Shown one piece after another: positions 37,427 to 45,372 of a stretch of DNA of 54,644 nt. The notes beneath the pieces are model-generated. The model was not told where the DNA came from, ran no database searches, and saw only the letters and a program-made list of their open reading frames with translations. Both the position numbers and the translations under genes were made by a program. The DNA lies in NCBI GenBank assembly GCA_903834185.1, contig CAILHX010000011.1, positions 1 through 54,644 of the forward strand. The letters are read 5' to 3'. Position 1 is the first letter of the stretch; each line of letters opens with the position of its first letter. The DNA is from an uncultured Methylophilaceae bacterium. Lineage in GTDB: Bacteria; Pseudomonadota; Gammaproteobacteria; Burkholderiales; Methylophilaceae.

Positions 37427-38272
37427 ATGATGCGTCGCTGGATTACCCTGCTGCTCTGCCTGCTGCCATGCTTGATGTCATATCCGGCAGCGGTAGAGGC
37501 AGCGGATGTTGCCATTCCGCCGCTACAGCACCGCGTCACCGACCTTACCGCTACTCTATCGGCAGAGCAGCAAGCCGATCTGGAATCGCGCCTGGCGGCA
37601 TTCGAAGCTCAAAAAGGCAGCCAGATCGCGATCCTGATCGTTCCCACTACCCAGCCTGAAGACATCGCCCAATTTTCCATGCGCGTGGTCGAAGCATGGA
37701 AGCTGGGTCGCAAAGGGGTAGATGACGGCGTACTTGTGCTGCTTGCCAAGAATGACCGCAAATCACGTATCGAAGTCGGTTACGGGCTGGAAGGCGCATT
37801 ACCCGATGCCATTGCCAAACGCATCGTGTCTGACGTGATGCGCCCGTATTTTCAGCAGGGTGATTTTTATGGCGGACTGGTAGCAGGCACAGCCAAGATC
37901 ACCGAAGTGATCAATGGCGAGGCATTGCCTGCAGCAGCGCAGCAGCGCCCAACCCAGAACCTGGGGGGGCATTCTTTTTTTGTGGTATTGATCATTGCCA
38001 TCGTAGTGGGCAGTGTATTGCGTAGCGTACTGGGTAAATTCGTGGGTGGTCTGGCAAGCGGTGGATTGGCAGCGTTCATACTGTATTTTCTCGGCGCAGG
38101 CTTTCTGATCGCCTTGGTGTTAGGCATCATCGCGTTCTTCATTACGATGGTCGGCGGTGTTGGTTTGCCTCTAGGTTACGGCGGAGGTGGATTTAGTGGT
38201 GGATCTGGAGGCGGAGGTTTTTCTGGCGGTGGTGGCGGATTTGGCGGCGGCGGAGCGTCAGGTGACTGGTGA
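37427..38272 (+). CDS. TPM-domain membrane protein (YgcG-like)
   Basis: This 281-aa protein has a signal sequence, a TPM domain (about 30-165; QRVTDLTATLSAEQQADLESRL and GVDDGVLVLLAKNDRKSRIEVGYGLEG), then two transmembrane helices (about 185-240), and ends in a glycine/serine/phenylalanine-rich low-complexity tail. TPM (TLP18.3/Psb32/MOLO-1) proteins are linked to envelope or photosystem maintenance; some have acid phosphatase activity. It follows lemA by 33 bp and overlaps the next TPM gene by one base. Confidence 0.9.
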   Translation: MMRRWITLLLCLLPCLMSYPAAVEAADVAIPPLQHRVTDLTATLSAEQQADLESRLAAFEAQKGSQIAILIVPTTQPEDIAQFSMRVVEAWKLGRKGVDDGVLVLLAKNDRKSRIEVGYGLEGALPDAIAKRIVSDVMRPYFQQGDFYGGLVAGTAKITEVINGEALPAAAQQRPTQNLGGHSFFVVLIIAIVVGSVLRSVLGKFVGGLASGGLAAFILYFLGAGFLIALVLGIIAFFITMVGGVGLPLGYGGGGFSGGSGGGGFSGGGGGFGGGGASGDW

Positions 38273-38769
38273 TGAATATGTTTAGAATATGTAAGCATTT
38301 ACTGACCGGGCGCTGGCAGGTCGTACGCCATTTCCCCAAATCTTCCATGGCGAATATCGAGGCCGCTATCCAGGCTGCTGAAACAAAACACATGGGAGAG
38401 TTGCGTTTCGCTGTTGAAGCCGGATTGGATATTCATGAACTATGGCACAGCATCACGCCGCGGCAACGTGCCATCGAAGTGTTTTCGCAGTTGCGCATCT
38501 GGGATACCGAGCATAATTCCGGCGTCTTGATTTATCTGCTGTTGGCTGACCGCCGCGTCGAAATCGTGGCGGATCGTGGCATACACGCCAAGGTTGGTGA
38601 TGAACAGTGGCAAACCATTTGCCGTGAAATGGAGAAGCATTTCCGTAGCGGTAGTTTCGAGCAAGGCGTCAGGCATGGCATCATGGCAATCAGCGACCTG
38701 TTGCAACAGCATTTCCCTGCGCATGGCCCCCATGCCAACGAACTTTCAAATAGCCCGGTCGTGCTGTAG
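38272..38769 (+). CDS. Soluble TPM-domain protein, second copy
   Basis: This 165-aa protein starts at the ATG that overlaps the previous stop codon as TGATG (a GTG three bases upstream is also in frame). It has one TPM domain (about 35-150; SQLRIWDTEHNSGVLIYLLLADRRVEIVADRGI) but no signal peptide or membrane helix, so it should be cytoplasmic. TPM pairs with one membrane and one soluble partner next to lemA occur in many bacteria. Function is unknown. Confidence 0.85.
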   Translation: MNMFRICKHLLTGRWQVVRHFPKSSMANIEAAIQAAETKHMGELRFAVEAGLDIHELWHSITPRQRAIEVFSQLRIWDTEHNSGVLIYLLLADRRVEIVADRGIHAKVGDEQWQTICREMEKHFRSGSFEQGVRHGIMAISDLLQQHFPAHGPHANELSNSPVVL

Positions 38770-38785
38770 AGAGCAAACCACCCCG

Positions 38786-38815
38786 TTGCTGACGTAGCAG
38801 CGACAATCCTATAAA
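38786..38815 (+). promoter_or_regulatory. Probable proS promoter
   Basis: TTGCTG (38786-38791) and TATAAA (38810-38815) are 18 bp apart, with transcription predicted to begin about 30 bp before proS. The call is by inspection only. Confidence 0.5.
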
Positions 38816-38852
38816 ATTCGGCATCTTACTGAATTTTGTAGAAAGCCTGTAC

Positions 38853-40568
38853 ATGCGTGTTTCCCAATTTTTCCTGTCTACTCTGAAAGAGGCTCCTAAC
38901 GAAGCGGAGTTGATCTCGCATCAGCTGATGCTGCGCGCCGGGCTGATCAAGCGTCTCGGTTCCGGGCTGTATAGCTGGATGCCGCTGGGATTGCGCGTGT
39001 TACGCAAGGTGGAAGCCATTGTACGGGAGGAAATGAACAAGGCTGGTGCGCTGGAATTACTGATGCCCGCAGTGACGCCTGCCGAATTGTGGCAGGAAAC
39101 CGGTCGCTGGGATGTGTTTGGTCCGCAGATGTTGAAAATCAAGGACAGGCATGAACGCGATTTTTGTTTCGGCCCTACACACGAAGAGGTGATCACCGAC
39201 ATCGCACGTAAAGAGATCAAAAGTTACAAGCAACTGCCGCTGAATTTCTACCAGATACAGACCAAATTCCGCGATGAGATCCGTCCACGCTTTGGCGTGA
39301 TGCGTGCGAGGGAATTTGTAATGAAAGATGCTTACTCCTTCCATACCAGTCAGGAGTCGCTAGAAAAGACTTACGCGCTCATGCATCAGACCTACTCCAA
39401 CATCTTTACGCGCCTGGGCTTGAAGTTTCGGGCGGTGGCGGCGGATACCGGCGCGATAGGCGGCACCGGTTCGCATGAGTTTCACGTGCTTGCAGACTCA
39501 GGCGAAGACTCGATCGCTTTTTCTCACGAGTCCGATTTTGCAGCCAACGTAGAAAAGGCCGAGGCGCTGGCTCCTGCCACTCCAAGGCAAGCAGCGTCGG
39601 AGATCATGCACGACGTGGATACCCCCAAGCAAACCACATGTGAAGATGTAGCGGCATTGCTGGGCATTCCGCTGCAACGTACGGTCAAGTTGATCGCGGT
39701 GATGGCAGACGCCAAGTTGCATGTGCTGCTGATACGCGGCGATCATACTTTGAACGAGGTTAAGACTGCCAAGATCACGGGGCTTGCCGACTTTCGTTTT
39801 GCTACCGAAGATGAGATCCGTGCAACATTCAACTGCCCGCCGGGTTTTCTTGGCCCGGTCGGGCTGGATCGAAGCCAGATCAGGGTCATTGCCGATCGCA
39901 CGGTGGCTGCAATGAGCGATTTCGTATGCGGAGCCAACAAGCCGAAATTGCATACGGCTGGTGTGAACTGGGGACGTGATTTAGCAGAGCCTGATCTGGT
40001 CGCCGACATCCGCAATGTAGTCGCGGGCGACCCTAGCCCCGATGGCAGAGGCACACTGGGGTTGTGTCGTGGCATTGAGGTGGGTCATATTTTCCAGTTG
40101 GGCAAAAAATACTCTGAAGCGATGCAGGCAACCTATCTGGATGAGAACGGCCTACATCAGGTGATGACCATGGGCTGCTACGGCATCGGTGTATCGCGCA
40201 TCGTGGGTGCTGCGATCGAGCAGGGTTTTGACGCGAAAGGCATTATCTTCCCGATCAGTATCGCGCCTTTTCAGGTGGCGGTGGTGGCGATCGGTTACGA
40301 GCGTAGCGAAGAAGTCAGAAAAGCTGCGAACGAATTACACGACCAACTCCAGGCCGCTGGCCTGGATGTGTTGCTGGATGATAGAGGCGAGCGCCCCGGG
40401 GTGATGTTCGCCGATATGGAACTGATCGGGATACCACATCGCCTCACGGTGGGAGATCGCGGGCTGAAAGAAGGTGTGGTGGAATATCAGACGCGCGCTG
40501 GCGGCGAAACGCAGATCGTTGCATTAACCGAAGTCGTGCCATTCATTCGGGCCGCATGCGCTGGCTGA
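38853..40568 (+). CDS. proS: Prolyl-tRNA synthetase
   Basis: This 571-aa class II synthetase attaches proline to tRNA-Pro. It is the long bacterial form: catalytic domain motifs [16 protein letters not shown] and [26 protein letters not shown], an editing INS domain (about 225-385, related to YbaK), and an anticodon-binding C-terminal domain (about 470-571). The tail overlaps the lytic transglycosylase gene by 13 bp in another frame. Confidence 0.97.
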   Translation: MRVSQFFLSTLKEAPNEAELISHQLMLRAGLIKRLGSGLYSWMPLGLRVLRKVEAIVREEMNKAGALELLMPAVTPAELWQETGRWDVFGPQMLKIKDRHERDFCFGPTHEEVITDIARKEIKSYKQLPLNFYQIQTKFRDEIRPRFGVMRAREFVMKDAYSFHTSQESLEKTYALMHQTYSNIFTRLGLKFRAVAADTGAIGGTGSHEFHVLADSGEDSIAFSHESDFAANVEKAEALAPATPRQAASEIMHDVDTPKQTTCEDVAALLGIPLQRTVKLIAVMADAKLHVLLIRGDHTLNEVKTAKITGLADFRFATEDEIRATFNCPPGFLGPVGLDRSQIRVIADRTVAAMSDFVCGANKPKLHTAGVNWGRDLAEPDLVADIRNVVAGDPSPDGRGTLGLCRGIEVGHIFQLGKKYSEAMQATYLDENGLHQVMTMGCYGIGVSRIVGAAIEQGFDAKGIIFPISIAPFQVAVVAIGYERSEEVRKAANELHDQLQAAGLDVLLDDRGERPGVMFADMELIGIPHRLTVGDRGLKEGVVEYQTRAGGETQIVALTEVVPFIRAACAG

Positions 40569-41158
40569 CCACATTGCTACTGGTTTGGCCGTTGCTGGTC
40601 TGGTCAATGCTGAGTCAGGCCGGAGCGCAGATTGAAGAGCCGCTTTCTGCAAGCGTGAGAGCCGGTTTACAGAAAGCGGTGTCGGATAGCGCACCCCCCA
40701 AGTTGATGTTCGATTCCGAGGCGGAGGGTCAGCGTTGGTTGGCAGAGATGTCGCTCAGGCTGCAAAAACAGATCCCGGATGCAGATTTCCGTCGGAATTT
40801 TCTGATCGCAGTGCAGTATGAAGCCAAGCGCGCAGGACTTGACCCGCAGTTAGTGCTGGGGCTGATTCAGGTGGAAAGCGGGTTCAAGAAATATGCGATT
40901 TCCTCAGCCGGCGCCAGAGGTTTTATGCAAGTCATGCCGTTTTGGGTAAGAAGCATAGGTACTCCCGATCAGGATCTGTTTCACCTGCGTATCAACCTAC
41001 GTTATGGTTGCACTATACTGAGGCATTATCTGGATCTGGAACAAGGAAATCTGTTTCGTGCACTAAGTCGGTACAACGGCAGCCTGGCGCAGCCGCAATA
41101 TCCCAATATGGTCGTTGCTGCATGGCATCATCATTGGGCATATGTAAATACAAAATAA
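40556..41158 (+). CDS. Lytic transglycosylase, SLT domain
   Basis: This 200-aa exported protein has a signal sequence (about 1-24) and a lysozyme-like SLT domain (about 90-185). The catalytic glutamate lies in [11 protein letters not shown], followed by [15 protein letters not shown] and a C-terminal RYNGS motif, all classical for family 1 lytic transglycosylases. These cleave the glycan strand with formation of 1,6-anhydro ends. It starts inside the 3' end of proS, so it is probably translationally coupled. This coupling is common in betaproteobacteria. Confidence 0.92.
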   Translation: MRWLTTLLLVWPLLVWSMLSQAGAQIEEPLSASVRAGLQKAVSDSAPPKLMFDSEAEGQRWLAEMSLRLQKQIPDADFRRNFLIAVQYEAKRAGLDPQLVLGLIQVESGFKKYAISSAGARGFMQVMPFWVRSIGTPDQDLFHLRINLRYGCTILRHYLDLEQGNLFRALSRYNGSLAQPQYPNMVVAAWHHHWAYVNTK

Positions 41159-41348
41159 CTATTAAAGTCATATAGTTATATCATTAAGTTAATCTTAAAT
41201 AACAAATTTAAACTTTTTGTTGCTCATGCACCAAAATCGGTCTAGTATCCGCCTTGGCGAGCTTCGTTTGTTGTACAAATGGGCATAGACCTATCGCTCG
41301 CTAGCGATTTAAAACAGCCGTAGCCTTTTAACTCTTGAGGAGGAATGT

Positions 41349-41849
41349 ATGTCTAAATTAACTGCATTGTCTGTGAGTATTGCTGTACTTGGTGGCGTAT
41401 GGGCGTTTCTGGCATTGGGGCCATTGACGGGTAAGGTTTTAGTCTGGGCAGGCTTTATTGCCTGGGGATGTTATTTTCATACCGGTGGCGATACTGCGGC
41501 ATTGAAGAAAACAATCGCTGGAATGATCTATGGTGCGATATTGGCGGGCGTGGCGCTAAAGCTGGTTGGGTTGAACCCGCTAGGTTTGGCAGGCGCAGCA
41601 GGTCCCGCTGTATATATCGCAGTGACCGTATTCTTCCTGGTCATCGTGGCGGGTCAAAGCTTGTTGTCGGTAGTGCCAGCCAATGTTTATGGCTATGCAG
41701 CTACGGCTGGTTATGCATTGTTAGCGAATAATATGAATGTGGCGGCAATGGACCTGACCAATCCTGTATTGCTGGTCTCATTATCAGCCATATTGGGAGC
41801 CATTTTCGGCATGCTGTCAGGTAAACTGTCAGCAGCGCTAGGCGGCTAA
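41349..41849 (+). CDS. DUF1097 membrane protein
   Basis: This 166-aa protein is mostly hydrophobic, with five predicted transmembrane helices and small, Gly/Ala-rich helices (GLNPLGLAGAAGPAVYIAV). It resembles the DUF1097 family (E. coli YcdZ). GAGGAGGAA precedes the ATG. No function is established. The 190-bp gap before it is AT-rich and contains a 6-bp hairpin (ATCGCT/AGCGAT near 41293-41308), but I could not define a promoter. A strong terminator follows. Confidence 0.8.
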   Translation: MSKLTALSVSIAVLGGVWAFLALGPLTGKVLVWAGFIAWGCYFHTGGDTAALKKTIAGMIYGAILAGVALKLVGLNPLGLAGAAGPAVYIAVTVFFLVIVAGQSLLSVVPANVYGYAATAGYALLANNMNVAAMDLTNPVLLVSLSAILGAIFGMLSGKLSAALGG

Positions 41850-41867
41850 CCCTGACTGCAATGAATT

Positions 41868-41895
41868 AACGGCGGCGATCTTGCCGCCGTTTTTT
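41868..41895. terminator. Terminator between DUF1097 and convergent gene
   Basis: A 9-bp stem (AACGGCGGC / GCCGCCGTT) has a 6-nt loop and a T run on the plus strand. It ends the DUF1097 transcript and could also end the minus-strand gene at 41927, although the A run on its other side is weaker. Confidence 0.85.
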
Positions 41896-41926
41896 ATTTG
41901 CCGTTTTATCTATTGTGGAAAAAAGC

Positions 41927-42805
41927 TTACTGGTTGACCGCCTGGTCTGAGACTTTAAATCCGTAGTAAGTACCAAACTCACCTTCATTCTGGTTATACA
42001 CAAAGAACAAGCCATTGGCATAACCCATGCCGCTGTAATGATTTTGTGCGTGCAGCTTCAATTGCGCAGGAAGCTTGCTACGTCCGATAAACTGTCCTTT
42101 AAGGTTAAATAACAGCACGGCTTTGTGATCCACATCAAGGACTGCCAGTTCTTCCCCCGGAATATCGGTATAGGCGACGTAGTTATCGGTGATGTCGTCA
42201 AACTGTACTCCTGCAGTTTTCAGATCCAGCAAGATTTCTTTTACTGGTTCTCGTTTGTCCAATTGCACAAAAAACACCTTGTTGCTACGGCTCTGTTTGC
42301 AGTAATAACCGTTGGTGGAACGGTCAAAGCTGGGCATAGCCCCTGCATCGCCAAACGCGGGGTTGAAGGAGGCCTTCTCTGCGTGCTGCCGGGTTAAATT
42401 GCCGCTGTTATCCACTTCCAGAGCAAAGATTCCGACCTCAGGCGTGAATCCTGCTCCGCTGGAGATGTTGTAGGTGATGGTTTCAAGCTCATTCTCATTG
42501 GGATTGAAATAAATGGAACGGTTATCTAGCCCGCCCTGTATGGAATTGATATATTCACCCTTCGCGCCGTAAGTGTGGATCTCGGATTTGGAAACGGCGA
42601 TCGAGTTACCATCCAACAGCGGACCTAGACCGCCATCAGCGATGTAGTAGCGCTTAAAATCGGGCACATAAGCCACAGTAAAAGGATGGCTGGTTGATTG
42701 TTTGGCCAGCGCTATTTTAATGACAGGCACAGCTTCGTCCAAAGCGGCGGCATGAGCGGTGATTGCCGAAAACAGCAAGGAGGTAAGTAGAAGTTCAAAT
42801 TTCAT
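41927..42805 (-). CDS. Exported protein of unknown function, propeller-like
   Basis: This 292-aa protein has a signal peptide (about 1-20, ending AHAA). The mature part has repeated strand-like units with short motifs such as YIADGG, GVFALEVDNSGNLT-like, VAYTDIPGEELAVLDVD and LLFNLKGQFIGRS. The recurring pattern of hydrophobic strands and Asp/Gly turns suggests a six- to seven-bladed beta-propeller, though no named family was recognised. Two cysteines or fewer and a periplasmic location are expected. It is divergent from the glycosyltransferase-like gene with about 80 bp between. Confidence 0.6.
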   Translation of the reverse strand: MKFELLLTSLLFSAITAHAAALDEAVPVIKIALAKQSTSHPFTVAYVPDFKRYYIADGGLGPLLDGNSIAVSKSEIHTYGAKGEYINSIQGGLDNRSIYFNPNENELETITYNISSGAGFTPEVGIFALEVDNSGNLTRQHAEKASFNPAFGDAGAMPSFDRSTNGYYCKQSRSNKVFFVQLDKREPVKEILLDLKTAGVQFDDITDNYVAYTDIPGEELAVLDVDHKAVLLFNLKGQFIGRSKLPAQLKLHAQNHYSGMGYANGLFFVYNQNEGEFGTYYGFKVSDQAVNQ

Positions 42806-42887
42806 CGCAGTAGTTTTCTTTTTAACAAGTCGGCCATTTTAAGAGGCTGTTATTTTAAGGGTCTAGGGGGCTGAGTAAAGACATTTC

Positions 42888-43973
42888 ATGCGTAAAGATG
42901 TTCCTCATTTACTGGTATATATTTCCGGTCACGGTTTCGGGCACCTTGCTCAAGTAGCGCCGGTGCTAAATAGCTTGTTTTTGCAGCTGCCGGACTTGCG
43001 ATTGACGATCTGCAGCAAAGTCTCCTCGAGTGTACTGCAATCGCGTATTCAGGGGGTATTCACGCAGATTGATGAGGCGGCGGATTTTGGCATGGTCATG
43101 GCCTCTGCATTGGATGTGTTGCCGGAGCCCAGTATGGCAGCATACCGCGAGTTTCATCTCGATTGGTCGTCGCGGGTGGCACATGAAGCAGAGCGTATTA
43201 TGCGGCTTGCACCGGATTTTGTGCTCACCAACGTGGCTTATCTGCCGTTATCGGCAGCGCAACAGGCAGGAATCTCTTGTGCTGCCATGTGCTCTCTCAA
43301 CTGGGCGGATATTTTTGCCGCATATTGTGCTGCCATGCCAGGTGCAGCGGAAATTCTACAGCAGATTCGCCAGGCCTATGCAGCTGCTGATAACTTCATA
43401 CGCATCACGCCAGCGATGCCCATGCAGGATCTCGCAAATGTTTGCAGCGTAGATCCGATTGCCCGTATTGGACAAAACCGCCGCACACAAATCAATGCCA
43501 GACTTGGGTTGAATGCATCGGATAAGTTGATACTGGTCAGTATGGGAGGGATAGCCATGCGCTTGCCGATTGAACGTTGGGCCCGTGTTGCCAATGTGCG
43601 TTGGATAGTGCAGGCCGACTGGGGCATCTCTCATCCTGATGTGGTGACGCTGGAATCATTAGAGATGGACTTTATTGATGTGCTTGCGAGTTCCGATATG
43701 TTGTTGTGCAAGCCGGGTTACGGCAGTTTTGCAGAGGCTGCCTGTAACGGTATTCCTGTGCTTTATGTGACTAGAGAGGACTGGCCGGAAGAACCCTATT
43801 TGATTACGTGGCTGGAGGCTCAAGGACTCTGTCGCAAAGTGACTAGGGCGCAAAGTGATACAGGGTTGTTTCATGAAGCATTGCAAAACTTGCTCTCTCT
43901 ACCGAAACCTCTTCCGGTTAAACCATCCGGCATAGCTCAGGCAACGGATTATCTTATTCAGCGCCTGCTTTGA
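42888..43973 (+). CDS. Glycosyltransferase-like protein (GT-B fold)
   Basis: This 361-aa protein has an N-terminal Rossmann half with YISGHGFGHLAQVAPVLN and a C-terminal half with LILVSMGGIAMRLP and LLCKPGYGSFAEAACNGIPVLYV, the nucleotide-sugar-binding pattern of GT-B enzymes such as MurG and glycosyltransferase family 28. No signal peptide is present, so it would act in the cytoplasm. Substrate and acceptor are unknown. It overlaps queA tail to tail by 16 bp. No cell-wall or polysaccharide genes surround it, so context does not help. Confidence 0.7.
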   Translation: MRKDVPHLLVYISGHGFGHLAQVAPVLNSLFLQLPDLRLTICSKVSSSVLQSRIQGVFTQIDEAADFGMVMASALDVLPEPSMAAYREFHLDWSSRVAHEAERIMRLAPDFVLTNVAYLPLSAAQQAGISCAAMCSLNWADIFAAYCAAMPGAAEILQQIRQAYAAADNFIRITPAMPMQDLANVCSVDPIARIGQNRRTQINARLGLNASDKLILVSMGGIAMRLPIERWARVANVRWIVQADWGISHPDVVTLESLEMDFIDVLASSDMLLCKPGYGSFAEAACNGIPVLYVTREDWPEEPYLITWLEAQGLCRKVTRAQSDTGLFHEALQNLLSLPKPLPVKPSGIAQATDYLIQRLL

Positions 43974-44998
43974 GGTTGACGTTCAATAAGCATCGCATCG
44001 CCATAACTAAAGAAGCGGTACTTTTCTTTCACAGCATGCAGGTAGGCACTTTTTAGCAGGTCAACACCTCCAAAGGCAGAGACCAGCATCAGTAATGTAC
44101 TTTTGGGTAGGTGAAAGTTGGTGAGCAGACTTTCCACTATTTGAAACTGAAAGCCCGGTGTGATGAAAATGGAGGTTTCATTTTCTCCAGCCACCAAATT
44201 CCCAAGATGTGCAGCGGATTCCAGTGCTCGTAACACAGTTGTTCCTACGGCAATGATGCGTCCGCCGCTGGCGCGAGCCTGTTCGATTGCATTTACTGTG
44301 CTTTGTGGAATGAGATAGCGCTCACTGTGCATCTTGTGATCGGCAAGATTTTGCACTCGAACTGGCAAAAACGTGCCGGAACCTACATGCAAGGTGATGT
44401 AAGCGACATTGATATTGTTCAGTGTGAGCTCGGCCAACATGCCTTCATCGAAATGCAGTCCGGCCGTGGGTGCGGCTACTGCACCCGGCTCCCGGGCATA
44501 GATGGTCTGATAGCGATTTTCATCAAAATCGCTGGGATTGTGTTGAATATAAGGCGGTAAAGGCAGAAAGCCAACTTGTTCTAGTAGCTCCGTAACGGGG
44601 GTAGGGTTGTGAAAATGCAACAAGAACAGATCATCCTGTCGTGCGATGACCTCGGCTTCTATCGTATCGGCAAATATTAGCCGCGAACCTGGTTTGGGTG
44701 CTTTGGAAGCGCGGATATGCGCAAGCGCTTCATGTTCCCCCTGTACGCGTTCTACCAAAGCTTCGATTTGCCCGCCACTGTCCTTGCGGCCATGCAAGCG
44801 GGCCTTGATAACACGAGTGTCATTAAATATCAGCAGGTCTCCCGGAAGCAATAATTGCGGCAGGTTGACGAACAGGTTATCGCGCAATTCTCCTTTCTTT
44901 CCATTCACTTGCAGCAAGCGACTGGCGCGACGTTGATGCGTGGGAAACTGAGCAATCAGTGTGTCAGGGAGGAAAAAATCAAAGTCATCGGTGCGCAT
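43958..44998 (-). CDS. queA: S-adenosylmethionine:tRNA ribosyltransferase-isomerase QueA
   Basis: This 346-aa enzyme transfers and isomerises the ribosyl moiety of SAM to 7-aminomethyl-7-deazaguanine in tRNA, forming epoxyqueuosine. It shows MRTDDFDFFLPDTLIAQFP at the N-terminus, GDLLIFNDTRVIKARLHG, and PTAGLHFDE and LHVGSGTFLPV in the core. The next queuosine genes are not in the window. Only about 20 bp of leader remain before the tRNA-Leu promoter region, and no Shine-Dalgarno precedes the ATG. Confidence 0.96.
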   Translation of the reverse strand: MRTDDFDFFLPDTLIAQFPTHQRRASRLLQVNGKKGELRDNLFVNLPQLLLPGDLLIFNDTRVIKARLHGRKDSGGQIEALVERVQGEHEALAHIRASKAPKPGSRLIFADTIEAEVIARQDDLFLLHFHNPTPVTELLEQVGFLPLPPYIQHNPSDFDENRYQTIYAREPGAVAAPTAGLHFDEGMLAELTLNNINVAYITLHVGSGTFLPVRVQNLADHKMHSERYLIPQSTVNAIEQARASGGRIIAVGTTVLRALESAAHLGNLVAGENETSIFITPGFQFQIVESLLTNFHLPKSTLLMLVSAFGGVDLLKSAYLHAVKEKYRFFSYGDAMLIERQPQSRR

Positions 44999-45002
44999 GA
45001 TA

Positions 45003-45028
45003 GGAGGTTTCGCTATAATAGCGCCTCC
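45003..45028. promoter_or_regulatory. Palindromic divergent promoter of queA and tRNA-Leu
   Basis: TATAAT (45014-45019, plus) serves tRNA-Leu and TATTAT (complement of 45015-45020) could serve queA. Both are buried in a palindrome: CGCTAT-A-ATAGCG (45011-45023), with outer GGAGG and CCTCC arms at 45003-45007 and 45024-45028. The -10 boxes of both directions overlap, so use in one direction may block the other. Confidence 0.55.
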
Positions 45029-45046
45029 CTAGGATTAGCTCCTATT

Positions 45047-45131
45047 GCCGGGATGGCGGAATTGGTAGACGCAGCGGACTCAAAATCCGCCGCCGAAAGG
45101 TGTGGGGGTTCGAGTCCCCCTCCCGGCACCA
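45047..45131 (+). tRNA. tRNA-Leu (CAA)
   Basis: This 85-nt type II tRNA has a long variable arm, a 7-bp acceptor stem GCCGGGA/TCCCGGC and encoded CCA. The anticodon loop is CTCAAAA with CAA as anticodon, decoding UUG. It is transcribed from the promoter overlapping the queA start region. Confidence 0.96.
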
Positions 45132-45224
45132 CATACGTTACACAATCATCATCTGTGTGATTCAGCAAGTGACACCTGAATACCTTATTGTACATTCCCT
45201 ATAAAATCTAGTGGTTACTCAAAG

Positions 45225-45242
45225 TTGGCATGAAATATGCTA
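45225..45242 (+). promoter_or_regulatory. Sigma-54 promoter upstream of flagellin gene
   Basis: TTGGCATG is followed at the correct distance by ATGCT; the invariant GG (45227-45228) and GC (45239-45240) are exactly 10 bp apart. Transcription would start near 45252, giving an untranslated leader of about 120 nt to fliC. An enhancer-binding activator site upstream would be required; I did not identify it. Confidence 0.7.
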
Positions 45243-45372
45243 CAAATCTAAAGAGAACACAAAAGCTTACACAACAAAGCTTAAAAAAATAACAAAAAAA
45301 TTATCGAGAGCATGTAAAAAAACATGCCTGTTTGCATTTGACTAATAAATATAAAATATTAGGAGCATTAAA

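Noticed and set aside
41161-41348. Riboswitch before the DUF1097 gene
   Set aside because: Only a small 6-bp hairpin and AT-rich sequence; no conserved aptamer pattern could be recognised.
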